Source: Boletus sp. NGJ (Eukaryota; Basidiomycota; Agaricomycetes; Boletales; Boletaceae). Taken from it: a DNA stretch of 64,000 bases. Where the stretch lies: the NCBI GenBank assembly GCA_019096195.1, contig JAGTXK010000189.1, positions 62,001 to 126,000 of the forward strand, given 5' to 3'. The position numbers and the translations under genes are program-made. Shown piece after piece: positions 10,189 to 22,297 of this stretch (the first letter of the stretch is position 1; the number at the start of each line of letters is the position of its first letter). Under the pieces are notes generated by a model. It had not been told where the DNA came from. It was given only the letters and a program-made list of their open reading frames with translations, and did no database searches.

Positions 10189-12435
10189 CTACCCTTTACT
10201 CGCTCTTCCCAATCGCCGCGGAATAACATCTGTCTCCTTCATTGGTGAAAGTTGTGTCGGTATACCCAATCCTTCCCCAGTCTAGTATGGTGCTGATGTC
10301 AGTAGTCATTCCACGGTGAGTGAGAGCAGAAATACCTGTCCCAGTGAATTCCAGTCAAATGTTGCGGGTTGAGAACCACCAAAGAGATTTATCTTCCGCT
10401 TTTTCTTCTTTGGTGCTACATCCGCCTCCGCCGCCGCGATGCCCTCGGAATCTTCCTTGGGCTGCGATGATTTGGCCTTGGCTTTTTTAGGGGGTTCTGG
10501 GGAAGTACGTTTCCTAGAATTCGCCTTCGCCTTAGACTTCGAATGTGCTTCCTCGGCGTCGTCGCTTGGGGACGTTTTCTTCGGCTTGACTACCTTGGTC
10601 TTTGTCGGTTCCCTCGTTTCTTTTTCTTTTTCTGTATCCTTTGTTTTCCCCTTCTTGTGCTTTCGTACTTCTCCGATTTCGATATCGCTTCCGTTGCCAT
10701 CAGCGTGTGCTTCCTTTTGCTTGCCTTTTGGTTTTGTACTTCGCTCTGGCACAGCCGACGGAACGGAAGGAGTGAATGCGAGGATCTCGATATCGCTATC
10801 CTGAAGTTCAGGAATAGGATCGGGCCGTTTCACAGGGCGTGGCTTTGGCCGCGGTTTAGCAGGAGCGTCTGCAGGTCTACTGGAAGAGGGTTTAGATTCG
10901 GAGGCCGGTTTACTGGACTTGTCTTTGACTTTGACTGGCTGGGTGGATGTAGAAGGCGAAGGAAGTGCTGTCCCCAGTTCCTCGTCTGACTGTGTTGGTT
11001 CGGGTGGAGGTGGTGCTTTCTTGCTCGATGACTGATGGATATCGAGTGTATATAAGCGGTGGAATAGAGCAGATACAGAAACTTGCCTTGGGCTTGGGGG
11101 CAGCGGATAGCTGCGCCTGAAATTCAAGGATTGTCTTCTCCAAGGTAGCGATCTGTCCCTGTGCATCAGTCAACTGAGTCTCTGCTGTCTCTCGGGCTGT
11201 TGTTTGCTCTCGAGCTTCCACCTGTGAGATAATTACTCTGACAAACACCGTGGGCTTTAAACACAAACACTTACCTTCCATTCTTCAAGAACTGTCTTGA
11301 GCTTGTCGACTCGGTCCTTCTGCTTCTGAAGATTTGCTTCGAGTGTGTCAGTTTCCCCAGCACGCGTCTCTAACTCGCTGATACGTCTCTTCGTCTCCCT
11401 GAGTTCTTGCTCAAGTTCAACCTTCTTCTTCCTCGCTTCCTCAGCGTTAGCGTCCTCTCCCTTCTTCAAGCTTTGCCAGTTGGCGAGTTGCGTGCGAAGT
11501 TGGGTAGTTTCGTCCTGAGCGAGCTCAAGAGACCGCTTGAAGGAGGTAACTTGGGCCTCCAGGGCATCTCGCTCTGTGGTGAGACGAGCGAGCTTGGAGG
11601 TCGTCGCGGTGGACGTTGCGGTAGCGTCTGCATGAGACTCCCGAAGGCGCCGGAGATCGTCCTAGGCATGTGATAGTGGCGCGTGACAAAACCTGGAAAG
11701 ATACAGTAGTGATGAGCGTACCTCGGCTTGTTCACGTTGTCTGTGCATAGCCCGCATCTCCGCCGTCTTCGATCTTACGTCTTCAGCGAGGGATGCAGAC
11801 CGCGCCTTTAGCTCTTGTGCGGACTTCTCGTAGTGAGCTTTCATTTCCATTGCTTCATCTCGAAGCTCCTCGACTTGCTCAATCTGTGCCTCAAGGTCTG
11901 CCTCCCGTGCTTGGAACATTGTAATCTTGTGGTCCCTTTGTAACCTTTTGAGATGCTCCTTTCTCACCGCCTCCTGCATGTTGAGTACAGCAACACGCTC
12001 GTCATGCAAAGCACAAGCGACACGATACTGCTGTATCCGATGGCACGCCTGCATCGTGTCGCATCCCTCAGCCCAAGTCTTCCTCTCGTCCATCCACTTC
12101 TGATGTTCACCCATCCATGTCTTGCGGTCCCCATCCCAGGACTTGCGCTCAGCGTTGAGCGCAATAATATCAGCGGCAGACTTGGAGAGATCCTCATTGA
12201 GCGTTTTGATTGTCTGCTCGAGGGAACGGTTCTTCTGGACGAGGTCGTTGATGTGCGCGAGCTGCGACGAGACCATGGCTTCGTGGGGAGTGGCGGTCGA
12301 GCCGGTGGCGGTTGAGGAGGTAAGTATCGACGTCGTTGCTGTTGCGACGGCAGTGGAACGCAGCGGCGTCGGGGCGCGTCTTGCAGGAACCCCCGAGGGA
12401 GGTTTGATTGGTTTGACTGGTGAACGCGCAATCAT
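10189..12435 (-). CDS. Coiled-coil protein with basic, disordered C-terminus; function unknown
   Basis: The start is taken at the ATG at 12435 (MIARSPVKPIKPPSG). A long coiled coil (about 12300-11260) follows, rich in Glu, Lys, Arg and Gln. A low-complexity tail (about 11000-10380) contains many Lys/Pro/Ser and basic clusters such as PKKKKRKI that look like nuclear localisation signals. Two stretches, DSDIEIL and GSDIEIG, resemble SUMO-interaction motifs. The tail ends with a conserved-looking block (INLFGG, FDWNSLGQ) spliced to GLGIPTQLSPMKE and a stop at 10189. I do not recognise the family; a nuclear scaffold or kinetochore role would be a guess. It is related in sequence to the gene at 14923. 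Confidence 0.75.
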
Positions 12436-12796
12436 CTTGCGAAAAGACAAAGAGCCACGGGAGACGAGAAAGAAGAAAGGTGTACAATATCACCTGGAAT
12501 GCGTCAGTATCTCGTCTGCAGGGTAAACGCGCCTCTGTGATGGTCGACCAGGTAATCTCATCCACCTCGTCGAGGCTGCAGCACAAAGAGGTGATTATGT
12601 AATGCGAGCATATCTCGTTTATTGGGACCAACAAAGTACAACATGTCCGTTCCCGAGAGCTGCCTGGATTATTCGATGAACGATCTCCGTTTCTTGAACG
12701 TGGTTGAGACAAAAGTGAATCATGGTCTGTTACATTCATAGGCCCTTGTGTGGAGCCAGTTTAATTACTTGTGCACCTCACTTCACCTTCGTCTGC
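12436..12796. other. Intergenic between coiled-coil gene start and aldo-keto reductase stop
   Basis: About 360 bp, no gene supported. It holds the promoter of the leftward coiled-coil gene and the 3' flank of the reductase gene, which is also leftward. Confidence 0.4.
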
Positions 12797-14463
12797 CTAT
12801 GTATGCCCCAGGACGGACATTGGTTTGTATGCCTCCTCCAGATATTGAATTTCTTCTGCCGACAATTTCACGTCGACGCCCGCTTCAATCAGTCATCAGA
12901 TCGTGGAACTTGTCGTTCTAGCAAGTGGAAAACATACCAATGATGTCATGGAGGTTAGCCAGACTAGTAGTACCAACAATGGGAGCGCTAACGGCTACAA
13001 TACTCCAGGTGAACAGGTTGAACGAGACATGCAAAAATTGGGACTGACCATCCTTGGAGAGGATCCATGAGATCGCAACTTGCGCCATGCTCACACCCTT
13101 CTTTGTTGCTACTTCTTCCACTCTGGGTGTTCGAGTGAGTACAATCATCTACGGGATTGGTCAGAGGCATACCGGTTGATGATCCTTTCGTACGACGAGG
13201 CAGTTTCGTAGTTTCCAATGAACCTGGGATGGATCAGAAGCACGACCTCTCAACTTGACGGACATGACATTACCAGTCGTTTTGGGCTCGATTAGTTTGT
13301 TGGCCCAGTGGTCTCGTAAGTGCACCACGAGCGAGTGGAGACCAAGGGATTGAGCCAACACCAAACATCTCGAGTGTAGGGAACATTTCCCGCTCTTCCT
13401 CACGGTACAGAAGACTGTAGTGGTTCTGCATCGAGATGAAGGGCGTAAGCTTGTTCGAGATCGCGTAGTCTGTTTTACGGCTTATGAGCGACCCTTTTGA
13501 ATCTATATTCGTCACCTAATCCTCACTTTGCATGGCCTGGACTATGAATCCAAGTGTGAATGCAGACACGCATTACGTGACGAATAGCTTACACTGGTAT
13601 GCCCAGCAAGAACTCATTCCGATGTAGCGGACGTAACCCGCCTTGACGACATCATGAAGGGCTTGCATCTGGATTGATTTAGATCGTGAGGGTTGCAAGT
13701 CTATGCGGCGCACTCACCGTCTCTTCGATTGGCGTCTCCTTGTCAAATCTGTGGCCTGCAGGGTTGTCAATGAGTACCGATTTCTGCACCTGCTAGATAC
13801 TCACATTGAAGGAGGTCAATATAATCAAGCTGAAGTCGTTCTAGACTCTTCTTCACACTCGCGAAAATATGTTTGCGACTCAATCCATGTTGGTTCACGT
13901 AACCGTTCTGATCAGGATCTTTCCGACCAGTAATTTGATTGATGTTATACTCGCGGCCAACGACATTATAAACCTGTAGCGACTCAAGTTAATATCCTAC
14001 TAATTGACCCAAATGCAACCCACCTTTGTCATCACAACAATTTCATCACGAGGCAGGTTGAGTCTTTTGATCGCCCTTCCGAGAATGAATTCCGAGTAGC
14101 CATTCGAGTATGTCTAGATCGGTTCAGATAAATGGAGCAGGATCGACAGACAAACTCACATCAGCGGTATCAAACGTCTGGATTCCAGCTTCGTATCTGT
14201 GAAACTCCAGGGTCGAAATCGCGATGACTAAGTATATCAATTATGATACTTACGCTGCCTTTATATGTTCAACAGCTTCCTCCTCGCCCAAGACCCACTC
14301 CTGCCACCCCTTATCACCATACTGCATGGTCCCGAGGATGATCTTTGAGACCTTCAAGCCGGAATTGCCAAGCCTGACTGACATTCCCCGGATGTTAACG
14401 TATCCCCAAGCTACATACCAATTCGGTCAGCTCACCATACGGAAGTTTCTTAGCGGACGACAT
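12797..14463 (-). CDS. Aldo-keto reductase (AKR9 / aryl-alcohol dehydrogenase-like)
   Basis: A cytosolic NADPH-dependent carbonyl reductase of the (beta/alpha)8 type. Translation starts at 14463 (MSSAKKLPY), spliced to [21 protein letters not shown]. Later exons give a GIQTFDTAD block, [19 protein letters not shown] with the active-site His, and [20 protein letters not shown]. They continue with [33 protein letters not shown], and the cofactor segment [17 protein letters not shown]. The protein ends KPMSVLGHT. About nine introns are present and the motifs are complete, so it appears functional. The substrate cannot be told from sequence; relatives reduce aryl aldehydes. It lies between two related coiled-coil genes. 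Confidence 0.9.
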
Positions 14464-14922
14464 CGCTGGTTCGTGCTGATGGTAAGTGATACAATCCAGG
14501 CCGTAGTTCGAGATGTATCATGCATACCTAGTTGGGTGTGTTCAAGAACTGTCTCACCGCTCAATAGCAGCTTGAGTCTTACCAGCCTAAACTGGCACCT
14601 GACGTGGGCATCAGGCGGATCGGACTCCCGTGGATCCAATTAAAGGTCATCATTGAAGCTATTGAAGACTTGTAGAGAGAGCTAAATAATTTACGCCGTG
14701 CCGGCTGCGTCACTTGTGCGGTGATAACTTTGGACAAAGTTGGATGTTGCAAAGGCTAAGCGAGTGGTGGTAGTGGTTCCTAGTAACCTCGTGTGAAATG
14801 AAATGAATTGGAGGTCCAACGTGCTGACTATCGATAACTTTAACACTACATCCAGAGAGGAGGGGACTCGCTGGAGGTAAACCTCAAAGATTCTGACCGT
14901 TTTAGGGCCCATCATTCTCTTC
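14464..14922. other. Divergent promoter region between reductase and second coiled-coil gene
   Basis: The two flanking genes are transcribed away from each other, so these 459 bp should hold both promoters. No open frame of interest is present. Confidence 0.45.
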
Positions 14923-16946
14923 ATGGCACCACCGACTAGGCTGAGACCCCATCTCAACGACCTCTTGCAGAAGAATCTTGAACTCGAGCACGTTGTCGCT
15001 GACCTGCGGCACCAACTCACACAGTCGTCCGCGAAATGGGCTGATGAGCGAAAGACATTGGCGGTCGGATGTGATGCCCTCATGGCATCCTTTGCCAAAT
15101 TTCGTGCACGACTAGACGTTCATCCTTCGAATTGGGGTGACTTGGAAGGAGTTGAGGTCGAACAGAACCTTGATGCAGGAAGGCAAAGCGAGGAAATTGG
15201 GGGTGTTGATAATGGGATGCTTGAAACGGAGGGAGATCATGGATCGTCGGTGGCAGATGATTTTCGCGAGAGATGCCATGCTCTTACTGCTGAACTTCAG
15301 GTAAAGGAGGAGGAGTTAGAGGAGTGCCGGAGGAAACATGAAGCAGCTGAGGTGCAGTCTGGGATTTTTCGTATCAACCGTCTGATGTACCTCACACTGA
15401 ACGAATCTTTCAGGAGGAACTACAACGTGCTCAACGATCGTTGAAGGCGCAGAGCGAGCAACTTCGAACAGCCGCCTTGGCGGATACCCATAACAGACCT
15501 TCCTCGGAGCGTACACTTGACTGTAACACGACACAAGCTAATCCTTCAAAGACTGAGCTTGAGGACGCTCTCGAAAAACTTGACCTCGCCAATCAGGAGG
15601 TCAGTCGGCTTAAACAGCTGCTGCAGCAATGGCAGAAATACGGAAACGATTGGAAACGGGACGCTCAGTCAGCGCGGGTCCGCGCATCTGAACTAGAACT
15701 ACGGGAGACGTCGCTCAGCGCACAGGTTAAGACAGCCGAAGAGAGTAGGGCTCTCCTGGACATAGAAAGAAAAGAGACCCAAAGGCTGACCAGTGCACTT
15801 GCGGACCAGACGGTTTGTTCTCCATATTTTCTACAGCATGTCGCGGTCCCGATAACCTTCTCTGCTAGGCAGCAGTGGAGCACCAGCGTACTCTTTGTCA
15901 AGAGTCTGTGAAACGAGTTCAAGACCTTGAGGCCACGGTCGCACTCCTCCCTCAATTATCTCCCGAGCAGCTTGCTTCCTTTGGCTCTGGGCAAAACCGA
16001 GCCGCTCTGGGACCATCGAACTCGACACAGTCTCCGACGGTAATAGCTATCCACCCATAGCCTAAAGGACTCTGTCTCACATGCCTGTAGCCACACGCAG
16101 ATACGAACACCAACAAACGTAGCGATATGATCGTGTTGAAAATCCCATTTCGTGTAAGTGTTAATTTGGCATCTGATTGCTTGGTATCCCGACTCATAGA
16201 GGCAAAGAAGGCCATCAGGAGGCCATCGGGGGAAAATAACCGTGCCCAGGATGGGCAACAACACGTAAGTGGACAACATCCCTACACAATTTTTGTCAGT
16301 TGCCCACACGGGAAGCTAGGTATTTTCTTCTTCTCCACAGCAATCTCCTGCCGGCCCATCCGTCCCTGCGAGTCCTGTGCCACAGACGAGCAATACCCCT
16401 CTGAGTTTCAATTCAACAGACTTCGAACTCTGCATCCATACGTGCAACCCGTTTCCGTGTCGAAATGAGTCTCAGTCCTTTCTGTGGCTACGCAAGCAGG
16501 CTTCTCTACCGCGCCACGCACTTTCGGCAAAGAAGCACTTTCGTTGTACACCTGAGTGTCTAGGTCATCGACTTTTAACTATGACAGTGGCAGAGGCCCT
16601 GAAGGAACCTCGCAGTGCCAAGTGCCGCCCACCGACAGAGGCAGAGCTGGCTTTGGCGGCAGAGGAGGTCAACGGGACACCTAATGAAGCCACAGACGAG
16701 CAAGGCACCGGGGTCGAGGGAATCAGTGGCGCTGAAGGCTCAGGGGAGCCCGAGGAACCCGAAAATCCTGAGGGGTCAGCATCGGAGGATGAAATTGTCC
16801 AGGAAAAGGAGGAGGAACAATCACCGCGGAAGATATCTGATCTTTTGATTCTGGGAAAGCGCCGGCGGTCACGCATAACAGATGTCGAGGAGACCCAGCG
16901 CGCTAGAAAGCTAAGACCACGTATTTCCATAACCACAAAACCATAA
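14923..16946 (+). CDS. Coiled-coil protein with acidic and basic C-terminal tail; paralogue of the gene at 10189-12435
   Basis: The ATG at 14923 opens MAPPTRLRPHLNDLLQKN, followed by a long coiled coil. Introns lie near 15351-15413 and after 15810, with further small exons to about 16340. The last part is acidic (repeated Glu, Pro and Gly around 16700-16830) and closes with a basic run (GKRRRSR, RARKLRPR) that could be a nuclear signal. The block HLNDLLQKNLELEH...DERKTLAVGCDALMA aligns with HINDLVQKNRSLEQ...DERKTWAEGCDTMQA in the gene at 10189-12435, so the two are paralogues. No enzymatic domain is visible and the function is unknown. Exon borders in the middle (15800-16340) are the least certain. 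Confidence 0.7.
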
Positions 16947-17109
16947 TGGTGGTGCTGGTGGTTCTAGGGCGGGCACAATGAATGAGAAGATTGTATTTGA
17001 AGTAGTGCTCTGCATAATTGTGTAATCTCGAATGCTTTAATCCCGAAGGGTAGGCTGAATACGACCGTTGTATATGCAAAAACTGTGTACATGGGCCCTG
17101 TTGGTGCAC

Positions 17110-17871
17110 TTATGGGCCGTGAAGTGTGATGAATCCCTCGTCCGGTCCAATTCTCCCGGTGCGTCTCCGAATGTCTGGAGACATACTACCCATTCCACCA
17201 GCTGTGCGAGGGTCACCATAGAAATGGCCCGGAGAAATTGGATTGAATGTTGGTTGATGCTGTGGGTGACGGGGAGATCCATAGACGTAGTTGGGTGGAA
17301 CTGCAGAAGCAGAAGGATTTCGAGCGATGCGAGGGGACTCGTGGCGGAAGTCCGGAGGCTGCATTGAACCCGGGCGTACGGTAGTTTGGATGTGGTCCTC
17401 CTCTTGAGGTCGTTGCTGTTTCAGCACCTCGAGAAGCGGGGTAGGGTCGTAGTAGAGAGCTGACCCAAAGTCAACTTGGAATCTATCAAGCGTCAGATAC
17501 TCGTGTATGGCGGAACCACAGTGGTTCTACTAACTGCTGGCTCCCCATGTCCCATTGTGGCCCCCTCTGTGCACGCGCACTGGCTAACAGTGAATTCCAT
17601 TCTGAGGCGGCTTCCTACAATCGAAATTCACACTTATTAGTATCATGCATTATCTTGTTAGGGATGAACTGACTATTGATTGTGCCAGAGCGCCTGCTGG
17701 GGGATCGTTGTTGTGTTGGTAGCGTACGCGGGGCCGTTGCTTCGCAGACTTGCCCGCGAATTCTTTTCGGACAAGATTTTCGACCGACAGACTGAATTTG
17801 AGACCTATACGCTGGGCACCATGTCGTGGGACCTTGACCACCAGAGTTTTAGCTGGTTTTCCCCGAGCCAT
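17110..17871 (-). CDS. Unknown small basic protein, basidiomycete-type
   Basis: The start is at 17871 (MARGKPAKTLVVKVPRHG). Exons give a basic N-terminal region (RKEFAGKSAKQRPRVRYQHN), then ASEWNSLLASARAQRG, then VDFGSALYYDPTPLLEVLKQQ. A Pro/Ser/Gly-rich tail with repeated SPxxxxGDPR-like units and a stop at 17110 follow. Three or four short introns are implied. I recognise no domain. The basic start and disordered tail would fit a nucleic-acid or chromatin-associated protein, but that is only a guess. Confidence 0.6.
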
Positions 17872-18186
17872 CGAACGTAAATTAAATGTTTTGTCGTCGT
17901 GCTGCGATGATGGGTGAACGCGAGGCTTTTTTCCACCTGGGCTCCATATGGCAACCTCCTCGACTCGACCCGAACTTCAACAGCTTTCCCCTGCTGAATT
18001 CAATCTAGGATCGGATTGTGAACAAACGGGTCGACAAACTCGCAGCCAGCGCAAGTTATCTGGGTTACACCAAAGACAACGACAATAAGCGGTCAACTCG
18101 CCGGCGGATACTGTGCGCACCGTGTGACGTGTGGTTCCAGTCTCAGACCAAGAGTGGGCTCATTGGCACTGACCTCCATCACGATC
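17872..18186. other. Divergent promoter region
   Basis: About 315 bp between two genes read in opposite directions. No gene is supported. Confidence 0.4.
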
Positions 18187-18794
18187 ATGGCCAACCCACG
18201 TCTGCGCGCACTCTCCAGACATACTCTCCGCCAGCTCAAGTTCATCATCCCTGGCGCCGCCGTCACATGTCTCCTCAACACTCATCGCATCCTCTTCGGC
18301 TTGCTATCCAAACCCAACGCTAGCCCAGGTGACTGGTCAAGGTAGATTACCTGCTCATACTTACCTGCTCCGGTTGACCGCGATTAGAACACTCGCACTC
18401 CTTGCATCATGTCTTGGTGGGCTTGTAGTCTTCCTGTTCCTCTATATTTTGCTCGTGCACTGGTTCCGAGGGGTTGAGCCCGATGTGAGTTTTCACAGTT
18501 ACCAGCCGTGTTCTCTCCTCAGACCCTTTCAAAGTACCGTTCATGGAGGCAGTCTGGCGTCCTTTCACGCGTACTTCCGACTCTGACTGCCGCCATCGTC
18601 GCTGGCTGGTCACTGCTTTCCATCACGCTCGGAAAATGGTCAAGTCTAGGATACTTGAAGGGCACCATCGGAGGTAATATCTACTGTGCTCTACTTTAAA
18701 ACATACACCGATTCCGAATTCAGCCTCTGGATTATATGCCCTCGTCTTTGGTTTGATGGGCTTGCTACCCGCCCCAATGATCCGTCGGTCATGA
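18187..18794 (+). CDS. Small multi-pass membrane protein, unknown function
   Basis: The ATG at 18187 begins MANPRLRALSRHTLRQLKF. Four exons joined by introns of about 40-55 nt give a protein of roughly 150 residues. It has three likely membrane helices: around IIPGAAVTCLLN, ALLASCLGGLVVFLFLYILL (18395-18455), and a C-terminal hydrophobic segment ending SGLYALVFGLMGLLPAPM (18722-18780). The stop is at 18792-18794. I do not recognise the family; an organelle or ER membrane location is likely from composition alone. Confidence 0.6.
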
Positions 18795-19420
18795 TCACAA
18801 TTTGTCTCGGACGTTGAACGGACCACTGTTATTTACGTGCTCACTCACGCTTCTCAAACGTCGACTCGGAATGCCAGCACAAGATTCTTCATGTTTTACC
18901 TGTATCTATTGCGTCTGTACGGCTGTTTTCTTGGTATTGTTCTGCGGTGTGAGACCAAGTTTAGCAATATTCTTTAGTAGTACCAACTTGAACCTACTAT
19001 CTTTCCCTGTGCTTTGGTATTAGTAGCTGGCATGTACCGAACACTTGTAAAAAACGAAAAAGGCCCTCTAGACACACCAACACCAATCACTCCGCCTGCG
19101 GCCGAACTCTATTTTCTCACTCTACGCCTTATCAGTCTACTTGTTGGAGTAAACAAATATAGGATTTCTCGCTCTCATTGAGGGATGTGCGTGTGGGTAG
19201 AGTACTTCAGATCAAGTCTTGGATGCACTCGCACAGGTTCCTTTGGCAATGCTCTTCACAAAATTGACGTTGGTAACTCACATCATGTTATCCAGATCAT
19301 TCACTCGCATAATTCTCCGTGAGACTGTTTCAAAGGCAGTTGTTGTTGTTCAAGTGACCTATCTCTCCTTCGACTCCGGTATGTGAGCGCTGAGGCCTGA
19401 GGGACGTACGTAGCTACATC
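18795..19420. other. Intergenic, no gene recognised
   Basis: No conserved motif was found. The right end borders, and may include, the lost first part of the decayed oxidoreductase gene. Confidence 0.4.
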
Positions 19421-20470
19421 ACTCCTGCTCAGATCTGCGAGGTAACAATGCGCGCCGGCGGGATAGGTATCGTGGAAGTATTTTCGCCAAAGGTGATACT
19501 GTGCCCGTTCGGGGCGATACTATATGAAAGACGCAGCACTCCAGGAAATAACGTGACTTCTCCGTAAATCTTGTGTCACTGGACCTTTTATTGAACGCCC
19601 TCGGCACACTTGGTACGATCTATCGTTAATAACGTGTTATGGTTGACTTGATTTATCAATGTCAGGCAATGACTGCCTACTTCGTGAGTGATGCAGCGAG
19701 TGTCGTTCATCTAGTTGGTGATCTGAAAGCTGGCGAGACTCTTTTGGTCTCTGTGATCTCTGATGGCAGGCGCTGCTGGATCCCTCGTCGGTCAACTTGG
19801 AAAACGTGCTGGCGCAAAGGTCGTGGCGCTTGCCGGGAGTGACGACAAATGTGCCTGGCGTGAGAACGAACTAGGCGTTGAAGTGACTTTGTGCTATAAG
19901 CGTGGCATGTTCCAAGAGGACTTTAAGAACGCTGTCAAGGTCTTCTTTGACAATGTCGGTGGACAGATTTTGGATGTGGCGTTGGATCGCTTGAACAGGA
20001 ATGCGAGGATAGTGTTGTGCGGTAGATACAGTTTTCTATGCGTAAGATCGGGATTTGCTGACTGTGTTACTATATCTGCTTGCAGTGCGTTGATCATGTT
20101 GACCTCACCCGGAAGGTGCACTTACTCGTCGTGTAGATTCACCAAAGCCTCGTGGGCTTGAAAAAATTGTTTGGCCTTGTCTTACAGCGAGAGGTTCTAT
20201 TGTCTGCGTTCCTTCGTTGTCCACAGCTCAATCTGTGCCACTCGCCGCCTTGCATAGTTTAGACCGCGTTTCGCAGTATCCTAAAGCAATTTCTGAGCTA
20301 ACTGTTGGCTGACGGTACGCTCAGACCAAAGCTCCATGTCGTCGATGGCTGAAAAATGCACCAAAGGCAAATATTACTGGTGTTGTTTTCCGGAGGTAAC
20401 ACATTCAATTTCTATACCCGAGATCCTTGAATCTACAATGCAGTTTGAACAGAGTTGCCCAAGTCTCAAT
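19421..20470 (+). pseudogene. Decayed zinc-independent MDR oxidoreductase (quinone/leukotriene-B4 dehydrogenase-like)
   Basis: Ordered fragments of an NADP-dependent medium-chain reductase are visible: MRAGGIGIVE (about 19448), RGSIFAKGDTV in another frame, ALGTLG joined by an intron to MTAYF (about 19670), and GDLKAGETLLVS (about 19720). The cofactor block AGAAGSLVGQLGKRAGAKV (about 19763-19820), VFFDNVGGQILDVALDRL (about 19940-20000) and, much eroded, WLADGTLRPKLHVVDG and VLFSGGN (about 20300-20400) follow. Frame changes occur before the cofactor block and near 20350, and the N-terminal catalytic domain is not intact. It is a host gene in decay. Confidence 0.75.
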
Positions 20471-20742
20471 AAATAGCAAATTAAACTGCCAAAGTTGTTT
20501 GGTTGTTCGGTTTTCGAAGTTTCCTGCCTAGGGTAATTCTAACCGATGACACGACGGGGATTCGACGACCTGGGATCGCTCCATGTCCCGAAACAAGCAA
20601 GAAACGTACTGTAAATAGTAGACGACGAAATCCATGCGATCCACGCTGAGGTCGTTCGCAAGTTGTACCCAGTTACCCTTTCCAATGAGAAGCAACATTT
20701 CCCTACGCGAGTTGTCCAATTTCCATCCGCTCACATCGACGA

Positions 20743-22297
20743 CTACACATTCCCATTTCGGGCGTTATCTGCCATCGTATTGACGAAGGGCTCCTTGTCG
20801 AGTGATCGATTGTGTGGTCTAATCGCCGAGAGATAGCCTGACGGGACAAGATCGTTGTCCTCGTGGTAAATCCTATGTGCGTCGAGGAATGCAACGTGCT
20901 GTGGGGTTAGGACTATCGAACCGACACGGATTCACGTCAACTTCTTGCTTGCACCTCTAGGTGAGAACCCCAAGTACGTACCCCGAGAACAAGAGCTAAG
21001 GAAAGTATCATAAACGAAGAATGCGAGGAGGGTGGCTGGGATGTTCGTGATTGCAGCTATCGCAGCGTATGGGCCACCTGCAGCTTGACGACCCCAGATT
21101 GTCATTGCCATCAAACGTCCGCCGACGTCACGAGCTGTGTTTGCGGCAACTGGAAGCAGTGGGCATATGATCAATAAGTGGGGTTCAATCGTGGAGAAGG
21201 CACGCACTTGAAGTTGGAGAAAATCCCCAAATGGCAACGCCACTGTGGTATGGGTCAGACGAACAGTTGATAAACAGATGACAAAGGGTTCGTACTATGT
21301 GAATCCAATGACCCATGGTGCCGCTGCTGGTGGTATCATGTGGTTAGTTGGATCGAGGCATGCGCTTATGGAAAGGCCAAGAACGAGGTCCTTTGCATAC
21401 TATATCAGACTAACTGCCGGGAGAAGAGCATGAAATACTCACAGTCATAAACTCGTTAAGGAGGACCCGGTTTAAATTAGTCCCAGGCGATACATAGAGC
21501 CCGAATATTCCTCCCGGGCCAGCAGGAGTGAACATCGTTGTGTTATAGAGGCCCTTTTCGACGAGGACGCCTTCCGCGACCTTGAGAAGGGTGAGTACTT
21601 TTCTCCCCGAGTCTGAAGCCGATCGAAAAAGAACATACCACGATCAGGTCATTCCACTGCACATATATAATAAGGCACGCCAAATAAGCGCCAAATATCT
21701 GTGCTAGTATGTACCTATATTCGATGTTAGCATTACCTGATGCACTGCGCTAAGTGCGGAAGACCATGCGATAAGAACGTACATGGCAGCTTTTCGCATG
21801 GAAAAACCTCTGAATAAGACGAATGAAACGGTTACACTGGGACTGAAGTGACCACCAGAAGCCGCCGCACAGATCGTGATTGCAAGCACGATTCCGATGG
21901 AATAAGCAACGCCGATGGTAAATAGAGCTAGACGTCAAGGTCAGGATCCAACATTACGCATCATCGAGATATAGACTGACAGCCGATTGGTTGAGATGTG
22001 AGATTTCCGACAATGAATGCAGCTGTGGATCCGACACCTGTGGGATAATGGATTTTCAGGGACTACACACTCCTCGGGACGAAGCTCAGCCAACCCGCGT
22101 AAACGTATAAAAACACACCAAGCTGTACGCAGCCAAACTGTCAGTTGTATCTGAGAGGGCATATCATAGGAATATAATACCATCTCGGCAACCATTTGAG
22201 TAAACATATGGATTCTGGCATGTTTGACCCTCTCCCAAGAAGTCATGTATCGTGGTCGGGGGGCAATATCGCGGAGGCGAACTGTTGGATAGGACAT
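20743..22297 (-). CDS. Aquaporin / aquaglyceroporin (MIP family), left copy
   Basis: A membrane channel for water or small solutes. It starts at 22297 (MSYPTVRLRDIAPRPRYMTSWERVKHA) and splices to LGVFLYVYAGVGSTAAFIVGNLTSQ, then LFTIGVAYSIGIVLAITICAAASGGHF, then an AQIFGAYLACLIIYVQW helix. The later part has a GVLVEKGLY...MFTPAGPGGIFGLYV loop, SACLDPTNHM, PPAAAPWVIGFT and ARDVGGRLMAMTIWG. It ends VLTPQHVAF...NARNGNV with a stop at 20743. Introns are 40-60 nt and the spliced frame seems open. The two pore boxes are unusual: SPS (21836-21844) in place of the first NPA and NTAR (21130-21141) in place of NPAR. Its partner is the inverted copy at 24372. Confidence 0.85.

Noticed and set aside
10439-10989. 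Plus-strand hydrophobic Phe/Leu-rich frames opposite the coiled-coil gene tail
   Set aside because: They look like membrane segments only because they are antisense to Lys/Glu-rich sequence.
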